Origin: Bacteroidales bacterium UBA6117
GTDB taxonomy: Bacteria; Bacteroidota; Bacteroidia; Bacteroidales; VadinHA17
Direction of reading: 5' to 3'
Assembly (NCBI GenBank): GCA_002428385.1
Contig: DIWB01000001.1
Coordinates: forward strand, 32,942-78,433
DNA length: 45,492 nucleotides
Made by a program: the position numbers and the translations under genes
Notes under the pieces: model-generated
The model's database searches: none
Told to the model about the DNA's origin: nothing
The model's input: only the letters and a program-made list of their open reading frames with translations
Shown: positions 32,862-41,580 of the stretch, one piece after another
Position numbering within the stretch: the first letter of the stretch is position 1
Layout of the letters: each line of letters starts with the position of its first letter

Positions 32862-33260
32862 ATGGCAACTATTTTCACTAAAATCATCAGGGGTGAAATA
32901 CCGTGCTACAAAGTGGCAGAGAGTGATAAATACTTCGCCTTTCTCGATATAAACCCGCTGATGGCCGGTCATACACTGGTGGTGCCGAAAAAGGAAACAG
33001 ACTACATCTTCGACCTCGGAGATGATGATTATTCAGAATTTATGCTTTTTGCAAAAAAGGTTGCCCTTGGTATAGAAAAGGCAATTCCCTGCGCCAGGAT
33101 TGGTGTGGCTGTAGTAGGACTTGAAGTGCCGCATGCCCATATCCACCTGGTCCCCATAAACACCATATTGGATCTGAATTTCAGAAATCCCAAACTGAAG
33201 ATGACACCTGAGGAGCTTGAGAAAATTGCCTTAAGGATTAGTGAGAAAGTGATCCTCTGA
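32862..33260 (+). CDS. HIT-family nucleotide hydrolase
   Basis: This is a cytoplasmic HIT protein of the Hint branch, 132 residues. The histidine triad is complete in VPHAHIHLVP at about 87-96, and the N-terminal IFTKIIRGEIPCYKV is typical. Such enzymes hydrolyse AMP linked to lysine or other small groups through a phosphoramide bond; the natural substrate in bacteria is unclear. The gene lies 15 bases after greA in the same direction. Confidence 0.94.
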   Translation: MATIFTKIIRGEIPCYKVAESDKYFAFLDINPLMAGHTLVVPKKETDYIFDLGDDDYSEFMLFAKKVALGIEKAIPCARIGVAVVGLEVPHAHIHLVPINTILDLNFRNPKLKMTPEELEKIALRISEKVIL

Positions 33261-33333
33261 TCATCCTCGCACTGCTTTCTTCCTTACATTTCATTTAATT
33301 TCATAATTTTACAGGTACAATTCTGCCCGCTGC

Positions 33334-34035
33334 ATGAATTACCTGTACGATCTGTGGGATGACGTCATAAGTCTTCTTCTTCCCAGGCTTTGCCATGGTT
33401 GTGGCAATCAGCTCCTGCGGAACGAAAAGGTTATTTGCACCGAGTGTTATGTGCTTATACCCAGAACTAACTTCCATCTGAGCCCTGACAATCCTGTTGA
33501 GAAGCTCTTCTGGGGAAGATGCCTGATAGAAAGGGCTGCAGCATTCTCTTATTACACCCGCGACAGCAGGATCAGGAGGATGATACACCATCTGAAGTAC
33601 AAGGGTGCTGCCGGAATAGGAACCGAGCTCGGGAGGATCTATGGAAATTCACTTAAAAACTCAGACTTTCTCAATGGAATTGATCTGATTATACCCGTTC
33701 CTCTTCACCCGTCCAAAAAGCGGCAAAGAGGTTATAACCAGAGCGACCTCATTTCATTGGGGATATCGGAAGCTGCGGGAATTCCGGTCGACACCGGGAT
33801 CCTGGAAAGAACGACGGTTACCGGCACCCAGACGAGGAAGTCGAGATACGACAGATGGACTAATGTGAATGATATATTCCGGGTTACCTGCCGGCAGAAG
33901 CTCGAGGGGAAGCATGTCCTTATAGTGGATGATGTAATAACTACAGGATCGACCATTGAGGCTTGTGCCGATGCTTTACTAAAAGAAGGGAACACAAAGG
34001 TCAGCGTCGCTGCGCTTGCTTTTTCAGTGATCTGA
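33334..34035 (+). CDS. ComF-family phosphoribosyltransferase-like protein
   Basis: This is a cytoplasmic ComF-type protein of 233 residues. The N-terminus carries two zinc-ribbon cysteine pairs (CHGCG and CTEC at about 19-40). The C-terminal phosphoribosyltransferase fold has the PRPP-binding loop VLIVDDVITTGST near 199-211. ComF proteins take part in DNA uptake during natural transformation in several phyla, probably after DNA entry. yifB/comM elsewhere in the window fits, but no DNA-uptake pilus genes are here. It follows the HIT gene by 73 bases and converges on ruvC with a 4-base gap. Confidence 0.92.
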   Translation: MNYLYDLWDDVISLLLPRLCHGCGNQLLRNEKVICTECYVLIPRTNFHLSPDNPVEKLFWGRCLIERAAAFSYYTRDSRIRRMIHHLKYKGAAGIGTELGRIYGNSLKNSDFLNGIDLIIPVPLHPSKKRQRGYNQSDLISLGISEAAGIPVDTGILERTTVTGTQTRKSRYDRWTNVNDIFRVTCRQKLEGKHVLIVDDVITTGSTIEACADALLKEGNTKVSVAALAFSVI

Positions 34036-34039
34036 CGGC

Positions 34040-34606
34040 CTATTGCTTTTTAACCCTGAGCGGATTCTTGCCGATGAAGTCTTTCCAGCTGTTGAAGCTC
34101 TTGTCCTGAACGGGATTGTTGGTCTGGTAGAAATGACATAGCGCTGCAGCCAGTCCGTCGGTGGCATCAAGCCTTACTTCGATTTTATCGAACTTAAGAA
34201 TCTTCATCAGCATGGATGCAACCTGTTCCTTTGATGCGGAGCCTCTTCCGGTTATCGACATCTTGATTTTCCTGGGAGCATATTCAGATACGGGAACAGA
34301 GCGGCTCAGAGCGGCTGCAATCGCTGCACCCTGAGCCCTGCCAAGCTTCAGCATCGACTGGACATTCTTTCCGTAAAAGGGGGCTTCTATTGCCAGCTCG
34401 TCGGGGTGATATTCCTCGATAATGCCAATGGTGCGCTCGAAAATATGCTTGATTTTCAGAAAGTGATCGTCAAACTTCGACAGATCGATCGAACCAATGG
34501 TAACAAGCTCGGGATCCCGGCCCGTAATCCTTATTATTCCGTAACCGGTTATGCTTGTTCCGGGGTCAATCCCCAGTATGATCCTTTCATTTTTGATCTT
34601 TTTCAA
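34040..34606 (-). CDS. ruvC: Holliday junction resolvase RuvC
   Basis: RuvC cuts Holliday junctions in recombinational repair. The protein has 188 residues. The RNase H-like fold shows the first acidic residue in LGIDPGTSITGYGII (Asp at about 13), a second Glu in LAIEAPFYGKN, and the late Asp residues in VRLDATDGLAAALCH. The C-terminal tail of about 25 residues is somewhat longer than in E. coli. ruvA and ruvB are not in the window. A perfect -7 box lies about 70 bases upstream. Confidence 0.95.
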   Translation of the reverse strand: MKKIKNERIILGIDPGTSITGYGIIRITGRDPELVTIGSIDLSKFDDHFLKIKHIFERTIGIIEEYHPDELAIEAPFYGKNVQSMLKLGRAQGAAIAAALSRSVPVSEYAPRKIKMSITGRGSASKEQVASMLMKILKFDKIEVRLDATDGLAAALCHFYQTNNPVQDKSFNSWKDFIGKNPLRVKKQ

Positions 34607-34675
34607 TCTGTTCCGTTGTTTTTACGTTATTCAGGCCCAGATCCCTGCATCAGTTCCTGCACTCCGGCTGAAGTG

Positions 34676-34683
34676 CAAAGATA
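34676..34683 (-). promoter_or_regulatory. Candidate -7 box of ruvC
   Basis: On the minus strand this reads TATCTTTG, an exact TAnnTTTG, placed between the transporter stop (34689) and the ruvC start (34606). No good -33 element was found at the proper spacing. Confidence 0.4.
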
Positions 34684-34688
34684 GACGA

Positions 34689-35576
34689 TTAAGCACTCTT
34701 TCTCTTAAGGTTCTGAATCAATATTCCCGATACTATTAGTAATAAACCTGCCGGTGTTGTGTAATAGATGGGTTCGTGAAGTATGAAATGCACAAACACA
34801 AGTGAAAGAAACGGAGCAAGATAAACCAGGTTGCTCACCTTATCGGTGGAGGAAGCCATCTGAAGGGCTTTGAGCCAGAAGAAGAATGTAATACCCATTT
34901 CAAAAAGGCCGATGTATACAGCAGACGACAAGCCTTTCAAACTGATACCTGACGGCCAGTTGCCGGTTATTGCCAGTGTAACGGCAAGATAGAATGAACC
35001 GAACAGGAAATTGAGGCTAAGCTTCACTGCTTCATCCCTCTTATCCTTCATATTCAGTATAAAATACAAAGCCCAGAATACCGAGCTGCCTGTCGCCAGC
35101 AGCACTCCCTTTGTATTGGCCTGATTATGGCTGCTTAGGTTTCCCTGTGATGATATTATATAAACTCCCAGAAATGAAATGAAGAGTGCAATAAAACTCC
35201 TTGCCGCGATCTTCTGCTTCAGGATTGGCACCGAAAGAAAGACAAGGATGATGGGCCATATCATGTTGAGGGGCTGAGCCACCTGGGCGGGAAGGAGCTG
35301 ATATGCCCTGAGCAGTACAAGGTAATAAATGAAAGGGTTCATCAGCCCCATAATTGCAGACTTCAGCAGATCTGACGGGGAAGACAATCTCAGCAGGCTT
35401 GTTTTTTTCTCCAGAAGGAGTATTCCCAGCAGGGCCAGGGCGGATGTCAGCGAGGCTATTGAAAGCATATGGAGGACAGACATCTCTTCAAGACAGATCT
35501 TGAATGCAGTCGGTATTGTAGCCCAGAACAGGATTGCAATTCCGGCATAGATGTATGATAGACGCGATCTGTTCAT
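34689..35576 (-). CDS. EamA/DMT-family membrane transporter
   Basis: This is an inner-membrane protein of 295 residues with about ten hydrophobic helices in two EamA repeats (about 5-140 and 150-290). The end of the first repeat reads FIALFISFLGVYIIS and the second ends in LLLIVSGILIQNLKRKS. Members export amino acids, other metabolites or drugs; the substrate cannot be predicted. A start at 35600 would add eight residues, but I prefer the ATG at 35576 just ahead of the first helix. It lies 61 bases after serS in the same direction. Confidence 0.88.
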   Translation of the reverse strand: MNRSRLSYIYAGIAILFWATIPTAFKICLEEMSVLHMLSIASLTSALALLGILLLEKKTSLLRLSSPSDLLKSAIMGLMNPFIYYLVLLRAYQLLPAQVAQPLNMIWPIILVFLSVPILKQKIAARSFIALFISFLGVYIISSQGNLSSHNQANTKGVLLATGSSVFWALYFILNMKDKRDEAVKLSLNFLFGSFYLAVTLAITGNWPSGISLKGLSSAVYIGLFEMGITFFFWLKALQMASSTDKVSNLVYLAPFLSLVFVHFILHEPIYYTTPAGLLLIVSGILIQNLKRKSA

Positions 35577-35637
35577 TCTTTCAGCCCTGAAGCATTTCAT
35601 CCCTGTTCAGGAACGGGAGGAGTATGGACGCAGGTTA

Positions 35638-36912
35638 TCAGTCAATGATGCCGAATCCGGTGTAAGGCCTGAGAACTTCCGGAATTGTAATTCCCTGGTC
35701 AGTCTGATTATTCTCAAGAAGGGCGGCTACAATTCGCGGTAAAGCAAGAGCACTTCCGTTCAGGGTATGAACAAGCCTGTTCTGCTTTTCACCTTTTTCC
35801 CTGAACCTGCATTTAAGCCTGTTGGCCTGGAAAGATTCAAAATTCGATACCGAGCTCACCTCAAGCCATCTTTTCTGGGCAGCCGACCAGACTTCAAAAT
35901 CGTAGGTCATGGCTGAAGTGAACGACATGTCACCTCCGCAAAGCCTCAAAATACGGTAGGGGAGCTCAAGCTTTGAAACCAGGCTTTCGACATGGCTGAC
36001 CATCTGGTCGAGGCATTGGTATGAGTTGTCGGGGTGAGCTATCTGCACTATTTCCACCTTGTCGAACTGGTGAAGCCTGTTGAGGCCCCTCACATGAGCG
36101 CCCCACGATCCGGCCTCCCTTCTGAAGCAGGGTGTGTAGGCTACATTTTTTACCGGCAGGTTCTCCCCGTCAAGTATTGCATCCCTGTATATATTGGTTA
36201 CGGGAACCTCGGCGGTGGGGATAAGGTAAAAGTTGTCAATGCCCACGTGGTACATCTGTCCTTCCTTGTCGGGCAGCTGACCTGTTCCGAAACCGGAATC
36301 CTCATTAACCACAATGGGGGGCATCAGCTCTGTATATCCCGATTTAACTGCCTCGTCGAGAAAAAAGGAAATAAGCGAGCGCTCAAGTCGGGCGCCTTTT
36401 CCCTTGTAAACCGGGAATCCGGCTCCTGTAAGCTTTATGCCCAGGTCGAAATCGATAATATCGTACTTCTTTATAAGATCCCAGTGCGCCAGCGCCGTAT
36501 CGGGAAGAACCGGGATGACACCGCCTTCCTTCACCTTTATATTATTGTCGGCTCCGAAACCCGGTGCAACAAGAGTGTAAGGCAGGTTTGGGAGCTTTAT
36601 TATCTCGTTCCTTACCTCATTTTCAAGAACATCAAGTCTTTCAGATAACAGTTTGATATCTTCCTTAAGCGAGTAAGTCTTTCCCTTTGCAACGGCTGCC
36701 TCGTCTTTCCTGCCTTCCTTCATCATGCCACCGATCTCCTTCGATATCCGGTTCATATCGGCCTGCATCTGGTCGCACTTCGACTGTATCTCGCGGCGTG
36801 TCTGGTCGAGTTCAAGTATCCTGCCGACTGTCTCGCCGGCTTCGAAGTTCTTTATCCTGAGTCGTTCGACAATGAAGTCGCTGTTTTCGCGGATTAGGTT
36901 TATAGTAAGCAT
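35638..36912 (-). CDS. serS: Seryl-tRNA synthetase
   Basis: SerS charges tRNA-Ser, and tRNA-Sec where present. The protein has 424 residues. The N-terminal antiparallel coiled-coil arm that grips the long variable arm of the tRNA lies at about 25-105. The class II core shows motif 1 near ALVKSG-type sequence, the serine-binding PTAEVPVTN (TxE), motif 2 FRREAGSWGAHVRGLNRLHQF and motif 3 GSALALPRIVAALLENNQ. An intrinsic terminator lies about 20 bases before the start, so its expression depends on readthrough or on a promoter in a very small gap. Confidence 0.97.
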   Translation of the reverse strand: MLTINLIRENSDFIVERLRIKNFEAGETVGRILELDQTRREIQSKCDQMQADMNRISKEIGGMMKEGRKDEAAVAKGKTYSLKEDIKLLSERLDVLENEVRNEIIKLPNLPYTLVAPGFGADNNIKVKEGGVIPVLPDTALAHWDLIKKYDIIDFDLGIKLTGAGFPVYKGKGARLERSLISFFLDEAVKSGYTELMPPIVVNEDSGFGTGQLPDKEGQMYHVGIDNFYLIPTAEVPVTNIYRDAILDGENLPVKNVAYTPCFRREAGSWGAHVRGLNRLHQFDKVEIVQIAHPDNSYQCLDQMVSHVESLVSKLELPYRILRLCGGDMSFTSAMTYDFEVWSAAQKRWLEVSSVSNFESFQANRLKCRFREKGEKQNRLVHTLNGSALALPRIVAALLENNQTDQGITIPEVLRPYTGFGIID

Positions 36913-36928
36913 TTTGCTGTCAGTTTAA

Positions 36929-36955
36929 TAAAAAAAGCAGGCCGGAAAGCCTGCT
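36929..36955 (-). terminator. Intrinsic terminator after rpmA, just before serS
   Basis: On the minus strand, arms AGCAGGC (36955-36949) and GCCTGCT (36942-36936) enclose a 6-base loop and are followed by a run of seven T residues. It ends the rplU-rpmA transcript. The U run ends about 20 bases before the serS start, so it could also act as an attenuator for serS. Confidence 0.8.
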
Positions 36956-37032
36956 GTAAAAATATAAAAACTCCCGGTAATGCTTTCCCCGGAGAGAAAG
37001 AATTTCCGGAGTTTAAGATTCTTGAGGTGTTG

Positions 37033-37293
37033 TTATTCAGAAACCGGTTTTACCGATACAAAAACCTTGTTGTCTTTTCTTTTGCTGAATTCAATTTCAC
37101 CATCCTTAAGGGCAAAAAGGGTATGATCGCGGCCGATACCTACGTTCAGCCCGGCATTGTGCCTGGTTCCCCTCTGGCGTACAATGATATTGCCTGCTTT
37201 GGCTATCTGACCTCCGAAGAGCTTGACGCCGAGTCGCTTGCTTTCTGAATCGCGGCCGTTACGTGAACTTCCCGCACCTTTCTTGTGTGCCAT
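37033..37293 (-). CDS. rpmA: 50S ribosomal protein L27
   Basis: L27 is a large-subunit protein whose N-terminus reaches the peptidyl transferase centre. The protein has 86 residues, beginning AHKKGAGSSRNGRDS after the first methionine, which is the classical uncleaved N-terminus. The GTRHNAGLNVGIGRDHTLFA block is also diagnostic. It lies 31 bases after rplU and is followed by the terminator at 36929-36955. Confidence 0.98.
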   Translation of the reverse strand: MAHKKGAGSSRNGRDSESKRLGVKLFGGQIAKAGNIIVRQRGTRHNAGLNVGIGRDHTLFALKDGEIEFSKRKDNKVFVSVKPVSE

Positions 37294-37324
37294 AACTGTA
37301 TAGTATTTAAGTCTTTAAATAATT

Positions 37325-37852
37325 CTATTCTTTCTTCTTTGAAGCTTTTTTCTCAGCAGGCTTCTTTACCGCGGTTTTCTTTTCCTTAGGCTCCGGCTTC
37401 TCAGCTTTTGCAACAGTCTTTTTGGCTGCCGTCTTCTTTGCCTTAGGCTTCTCCTCTGCAGCTGCTGTCTCTTCTGCTGTTTCTGCGACTACTTTCTTTA
37501 CTTCTTCCTTTTTAGGGGTTTCTTTCCTGACTATGCTTCCTTTTTCTCCGATTCCGATCACTTCTACCTCGGAAAAAAGCTGGCGATGCCCGTTTTTAAC
37601 CCTGTAGCCTTTCTTCCTCTTCATCTTGAAAACAATAACCTTGTCACCCTTAACATGATCAAGTACCTTGCCTTCAACGATAAAATTCTCAATTACCGGT
37701 TCCCCGACAAGTACCTTGTCATCGTCTTCCACCAGCAGAACCCTGTCAAATTCAACTATGGAATCTATTTCTGCATCAAGACGGTGGACAAATATTTTCC
37801 TTCCCTCTTCTACTTTAAACTGCTGACCTGCAATTTCAACGATCGCGTACAT
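37325..37852 (-). CDS. rplU: 50S ribosomal protein L21 with long basic tail
   Basis: L21 is a large-subunit protein that binds 23S rRNA. Residues 1 to about 103 form the normal protein, with AIVEIAGQQFKVEEGRKIFV at the start and KMKRKKGYRVKNGHRQ in the middle. About 70 further residues, rich in Lys, Ala and Glu, make the protein 175 residues instead of roughly 103. Such tails occur in other Bacteroidetes L21 proteins, as I recall. The tail is low-complexity and probably disordered. It is the first gene of the rplU-rpmA operon. Confidence 0.96.
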   Translation of the reverse strand: MYAIVEIAGQQFKVEEGRKIFVHRLDAEIDSIVEFDRVLLVEDDDKVLVGEPVIENFIVEGKVLDHVKGDKVIVFKMKRKKGYRVKNGHRQLFSEVEVIGIGEKGSIVRKETPKKEEVKKVVAETAEETAAAEEKPKAKKTAAKKTVAKAEKPEPKEKKTAVKKPAEKKASKKKE

Positions 37853-38154
37853 CTTTGTTCTTCTTTTTTAATTGACTCCGGGAGGCGTGTATGTTAAAAC
37901 TTCATACAACTTTGCTTAGCCTGCAGGGATTTATCCAAATTCGGACTGCAAAGATATACAAAATCATTAATCCGGCAACCAGGCACCGTTTAATTTTTGT
38001 CCGGAAATATAAGACTCTTACTGATTTGCATGTCAGGACCGGCACTTCTGTTGAAAAAAAGAACAATGCAGGCATTTGTCTTACTGCTATAATCTTTATA
38101 TTTGTCTGACACAACCCGGGAGGCATATATTCCTTTGGTTTCTAATTGTTTGAT
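37853..38154. other. Intergenic gap between rplU and the DUF151 gene
   Basis: This 302-base gap separates two divergent genes. It contains the rplU promoter and leader on the minus strand. On the plus strand I find no perfect -7 box before the DUF151 gene, and the open frames inside it show no recognisable protein. Nothing else is evident. Confidence 0.5.
37949..37978 (-). promoter_or_regulatory. Promoter of the rplU-rpmA operon
   Basis: On the minus strand, TTG at 37978-37976, 19 bases, then the perfect -7 box TATCTTTG at 37956-37949. Transcription would begin near 37942, leaving a leader of about 90 bases before rplU. That is long enough for ribosomal-protein autoregulation, but I could not identify a known leader fold. 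Confidence 0.65.
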
Positions 38155-38757
38155 ATGAAGAGAGTAAAGCTGAAGGTTCTAGGGATTTCCTACAGTCAGA
38201 CCCAATCAGGGGCATATGCCCTGATACTGGTTGAAGATAAAGGTGAACGCAGGGTCCCTATCATTATCGGAGGCTTTGAAGCTCAGGCAATTGTGATCAA
38301 ACTCGAAAACCTCGAACCGCCCCGCCCCCTGACTCATGATCTTTTCAAAAGCTTTGCCTCGGAATTCAATATTTCCATCATTGAAGTGATGATTTATAAG
38401 CTGGAGGAGGGAGTCTTCTACTCAAGGCTTCTCTGTAACAACGGAGAAAAGGAAATTTCGATCGACAGCAGGACCTCCGATGCAGTTGCCCTTGCACTGC
38501 GGTTCGGATGCCCTATATACATTACAGAGGAGATTCTCGACAAGGCAGGTATAACAATAACGCCAACTGAATCAGAGCCTTCTGCGGATACTGATCCCGA
38601 TTCAGACAGCCTTTTTGAAACAGGCGGGTCAAAATACGATACCTATTCCGACGAGGAATTATATAAGATGATTGACGAAGCTGTCAGTACCGAGGATTAT
38701 GAAAGGGCTGCCGCAATCAGGGATGAAATCGAAAAGCGAAAGAAAACGGACAGGTAA
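38155..38757 (+). CDS. Bifunctional nuclease (DUF151) with UVR motif
   Basis: This is a cytoplasmic protein of 200 residues. A DUF151/BFN domain spans about 1-135, with GERRVPIIIGGFEAQAI and the late SRTSDAVALALRFGCPIYITEEIL. A short acidic linker follows, then a UvrB/UvrC (UVR) motif at about 163-197 (YKMIDEAVSTEDYERAAAIRDEI). This domain pair is common in Bacteroidetes. DUF151 proteins have been reported to have RNase and DNase activity; their physiological role is not clear. The UVR motif suggests contact with a repair or Clp-type partner. The ATG at 38146 would add only three residues; 38155 is the usual start (MKRVKLKVLGIS). Confidence 0.9.
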   Translation: MKRVKLKVLGISYSQTQSGAYALILVEDKGERRVPIIIGGFEAQAIVIKLENLEPPRPLTHDLFKSFASEFNISIIEVMIYKLEEGVFYSRLLCNNGEKEISIDSRTSDAVALALRFGCPIYITEEILDKAGITITPTESEPSADTDPDSDSLFETGGSKYDTYSDEELYKMIDEAVSTEDYERAAAIRDEIEKRKKTDR

Positions 38758-38809
38758 CCTGGTCTGGTTCGGTTCCCTTAATATGAATAATCAACTAAAA
38801 TTACATATC

Positions 38810-40759
38810 ATGAAGAGGAGTCTGCTAATTGTTGCATTGCTGATATGCTCATCAGGCCTGATGTATTCGAAGGATTACAGGATTCCATCTCCCGACGGCA
38901 AGATAATAATGACTGTTTCAGTGGGAACCGGCATCACATGGTCGGCAACTTACGAGGGCAGGGAGGTTATATCTTCGGTCAGGACAGGAATGGCGCTGGG
39001 CGACGGCCGGACTCTTGGCCGGAACGAACGTCTGAGAAGAGCCACTCCGGGTAAGATCGACCAGGTACTCGAACCTGTTGTCGCCTACAAGCGATCGAAG
39101 TCGCCGGATATCGGTAACACCCTCGTACTTTCGTTCAGATCAGGATTCTCAATTCAGTTCAGGGCATACAACGACGGTGTTGCCTACAGGTATGAAACAG
39201 ATCTGAAGGATGAGATTGTTGTTAAAAATGAAATCGCCGATCTCCGTTTCCCGGCAGGTTCCACAGCCTGGTACCCCCTCGAGGAGAGCTTCACGTCGCA
39301 CAATGAAAGGGTATTTTACCCTGCTTCACTCGATACAATAACAAACAAGCACCTGGCAAGCCTTCCGACACTCTTCAGGGCAAATGACGTAAATGTATTG
39401 TTTACCGAAGCCGATATGGAAGACTATCCGGGAATGTGGATCAGGGGCGGAGGATCGGGAAACATCACCGGAGTGCAGCCGGGATACCCAGAGACGGAAA
39501 AGCTGATGACGGACCGCGACTTCTACGTTACCGGAACAAAAGATTATGTAGCTAAAACAAAAGGCACCAGGACCTTCCCGTGGAGGGTATTTATTATTGC
39601 CGGTAATGACGGTCAGCTGATCGAGAGCGATATGGTGTTCAGGCTCGGCGCACCCAACAGGCTGGCCGATACCAAATGGATAAAGCCCGGAAAGGTGGCA
39701 TGGGACTGGTGGAATGCATCAAATGTTTACGGTGTGGATTTCAGGTCGGGAATCAACAATGATACCTATAAGTATTACATTGATTTTGCCTCCGCGAACG
39801 GCATTGAATACATTGTCCTCGATGAAGGATGGTACAAAATAGGAGGCTCGGTGCTGACATCCATTCCGGAAATTGATGTTCCTGAACTATGCAGATATGC
39901 AGAAAGCAAGAACGTGGGAGTGATCCTCTGGGTGGTTTGGAAAACTTTCTGGGATGAAATTGATGAGGCTGTGGCCCTTTACGAAAAATGGGGAGTCAAG
40001 GGCGTCAAGGTCGATTTCATGCAGAGGGATGACCAGAAGATTGTTAATTTCTACTATGAAGCCGCCCGCAAGACTGCCGGGCATCACATGCTTATCGATT
40101 TCCACGGATCATACAAGCCCGACGGCCTGCAGAGAACCTATCCCAACGCACTTACTCGCGAAGGCGTAAGGGGAATGGAAAATTCAAAATGGGAAAGAAC
40201 AATATCCCCTGAGCACGACGTTACACTGCCGTTTACAAGGATGGTCGCAGGGCCTATGGACTTTACCCCGGGTGCAATGATTAATATGGACAGGGCTAAT
40301 TTCAATCCCCAGTTCACCAGGCCCGCGAGCCAGGGTACAAGGGTTCACCAGATGGCAATGTATGTTATCTACGAAAGCCCGCTGCAGATGCTTTCCGACA
40401 GCCCTTCAAACTATATGAAGGAACAGGAATGCACTGATTTTATAGTAAGGGTACCCGTTGTGTGGGATGATATTAAGGTCCTCGATGCAAAAACAGGAGA
40501 TTACCTCCTGCTGGCACGCCGCTCAGGCAATGAGTGGTTCGTGGGTGGCATGACCGACTGGAGCCCCCGTCATCTCGACCTCGATCTTTCTTTCCTGCCT
40601 GCCGGGGAATATGAAATGGATATCTTCCAGGACGGGGTGAACGCCGACAGACATGCTCAGGATTACAAGCATCTGAAAAAGAGCGTTAAATCCGGTGATA
40701 AAATGAATGTCGCTTTAGCCCCGGGTGGCGGATGGGTGGCACGGATTTCTCCTAAATAA
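38810..40759 (+). CDS. Glycoside hydrolase family 97, retaining alpha-galactosidase-type
   Basis: This is a secreted GH97 enzyme of 649 residues. A signal peptide occupies about 1-20 (ending GLMYS). The N-terminal beta-sandwich reaches about 275, the catalytic barrel about 290-560, and a C-terminal beta domain follows. The barrel holds Asp402 in KVDFM, the position of the nucleophile in retaining members, and Glu457 (GMEN) 55 residues later. That spacing equals the Asp415/Glu470 pair I remember for the characterised alpha-galactosidase BtGal97b. I therefore predict a retaining alpha-galactosidase or related activity. The reading frame is open upstream into the DUF151 gene, but 38810 gives a clean signal peptide. 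thyA follows after 17 bases. Confidence 0.92.
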   Translation: MKRSLLIVALLICSSGLMYSKDYRIPSPDGKIIMTVSVGTGITWSATYEGREVISSVRTGMALGDGRTLGRNERLRRATPGKIDQVLEPVVAYKRSKSPDIGNTLVLSFRSGFSIQFRAYNDGVAYRYETDLKDEIVVKNEIADLRFPAGSTAWYPLEESFTSHNERVFYPASLDTITNKHLASLPTLFRANDVNVLFTEADMEDYPGMWIRGGGSGNITGVQPGYPETEKLMTDRDFYVTGTKDYVAKTKGTRTFPWRVFIIAGNDGQLIESDMVFRLGAPNRLADTKWIKPGKVAWDWWNASNVYGVDFRSGINNDTYKYYIDFASANGIEYIVLDEGWYKIGGSVLTSIPEIDVPELCRYAESKNVGVILWVVWKTFWDEIDEAVALYEKWGVKGVKVDFMQRDDQKIVNFYYEAARKTAGHHMLIDFHGSYKPDGLQRTYPNALTREGVRGMENSKWERTISPEHDVTLPFTRMVAGPMDFTPGAMINMDRANFNPQFTRPASQGTRVHQMAMYVIYESPLQMLSDSPSNYMKEQECTDFIVRVPVVWDDIKVLDAKTGDYLLLARRSGNEWFVGGMTDWSPRHLDLDLSFLPAGEYEMDIFQDGVNADRHAQDYKHLKKSVKSGDKMNVALAPGGGWVARISPK

Positions 40760-40776
40760 CATGGTGAAGCAAGCCT

Positions 40777-41571
40777 ATGAAGCAATATCTTGAACTCCTC
40801 GACCATGTCCTGAAGACCGGTACGAGGAAAGCCGACAGGACGGGAACAGGGACGATGAGCGTTTTTGGTTATCAGATGAGATTTGATCTTGCGGATGGCT
40901 TCCCCGTCTTGACCACAAAGAAGCTCCATCTTAAATCTATTATCCATGAACTTCTATGGTTTATTTCGGGAAGTACAAATACAGCCTATCTTAAAGAAAA
41001 CGGGGTAAAAATTTGGGATGAATGGGCTGATGAGAACGGCGACCTCGGACCAATCTACGGTTACCAGTGGCGGTCATGGCCTTCTGCCGACGGCAGTAAG
41101 ATTGACCAGCTTTCAAATGTGATCAGGTCCATAAGGGAAAACCCCGATTCGAGGCGCCATATTGTAAGCGCCTGGAATCCCGGCGAGATTGATAAGATGG
41201 CGCTTCCTCCATGCCATGTGCTGTTCCAGTTCTATGTGGCCGACGGCAGACTGTCGTGCCAGCTTTACCAGAGAAGCTGCGACATCTTTCTGGGTGTCCC
41301 GTTCAATATTGCCTCATACGCACTTCTTACACTTATGGTTGCACAGGTGACATCTTTCAAGCCGGGGGAATTTATCCATACTCTGGGCGATGCTCATATT
41401 TACCTTAACCATCTTGACCAGGTGAAACTTCAGCTTACAAGAGAACCTTACGGACTTCCAAAAATGACCCTGAACCCGGCTGTGACAGCCATTGAAAAAT
41501 TCAGGTTTGAGGATTTTGAGTTATCAGGTTATACCTCTCATCCCCTTATCAGGGGCGAAATTTCTGTTTAA
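40777..41571 (+). CDS. thyA: Thymidylate synthase
   Basis: ThyA converts dUMP to dTMP with methylenetetrahydrofolate, giving dihydrofolate. The protein has 264 residues, the E. coli length. The catalytic cysteine lies in ALPPCHVLFQFYV (about 146), the phosphate-binding arginines in RQYG-type and SRRHIVSAWNP segments, and the folate-binding end in the conserved C-terminus. It precedes folA by 9 bases, so the two enzymes that make and recycle dihydrofolate are made together. The GH97 gene is only 17 bases upstream, which may be part of the same transcript. Confidence 0.98.
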   Translation: MKQYLELLDHVLKTGTRKADRTGTGTMSVFGYQMRFDLADGFPVLTTKKLHLKSIIHELLWFISGSTNTAYLKENGVKIWDEWADENGDLGPIYGYQWRSWPSADGSKIDQLSNVIRSIRENPDSRRHIVSAWNPGEIDKMALPPCHVLFQFYVADGRLSCQLYQRSCDIFLGVPFNIASYALLTLMVAQVTSFKPGEFIHTLGDAHIYLNHLDQVKLQLTREPYGLPKMTLNPAVTAIEKFRFEDFELSGYTSHPLIRGEISV

Positions 41572-41580
41572 ATAAAGATT

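Noticed and set aside
36034..36648. A 204-codon plus-strand frame over serS
   Set aside because: serS is certain on the other strand, and the product has no recognisable domain.
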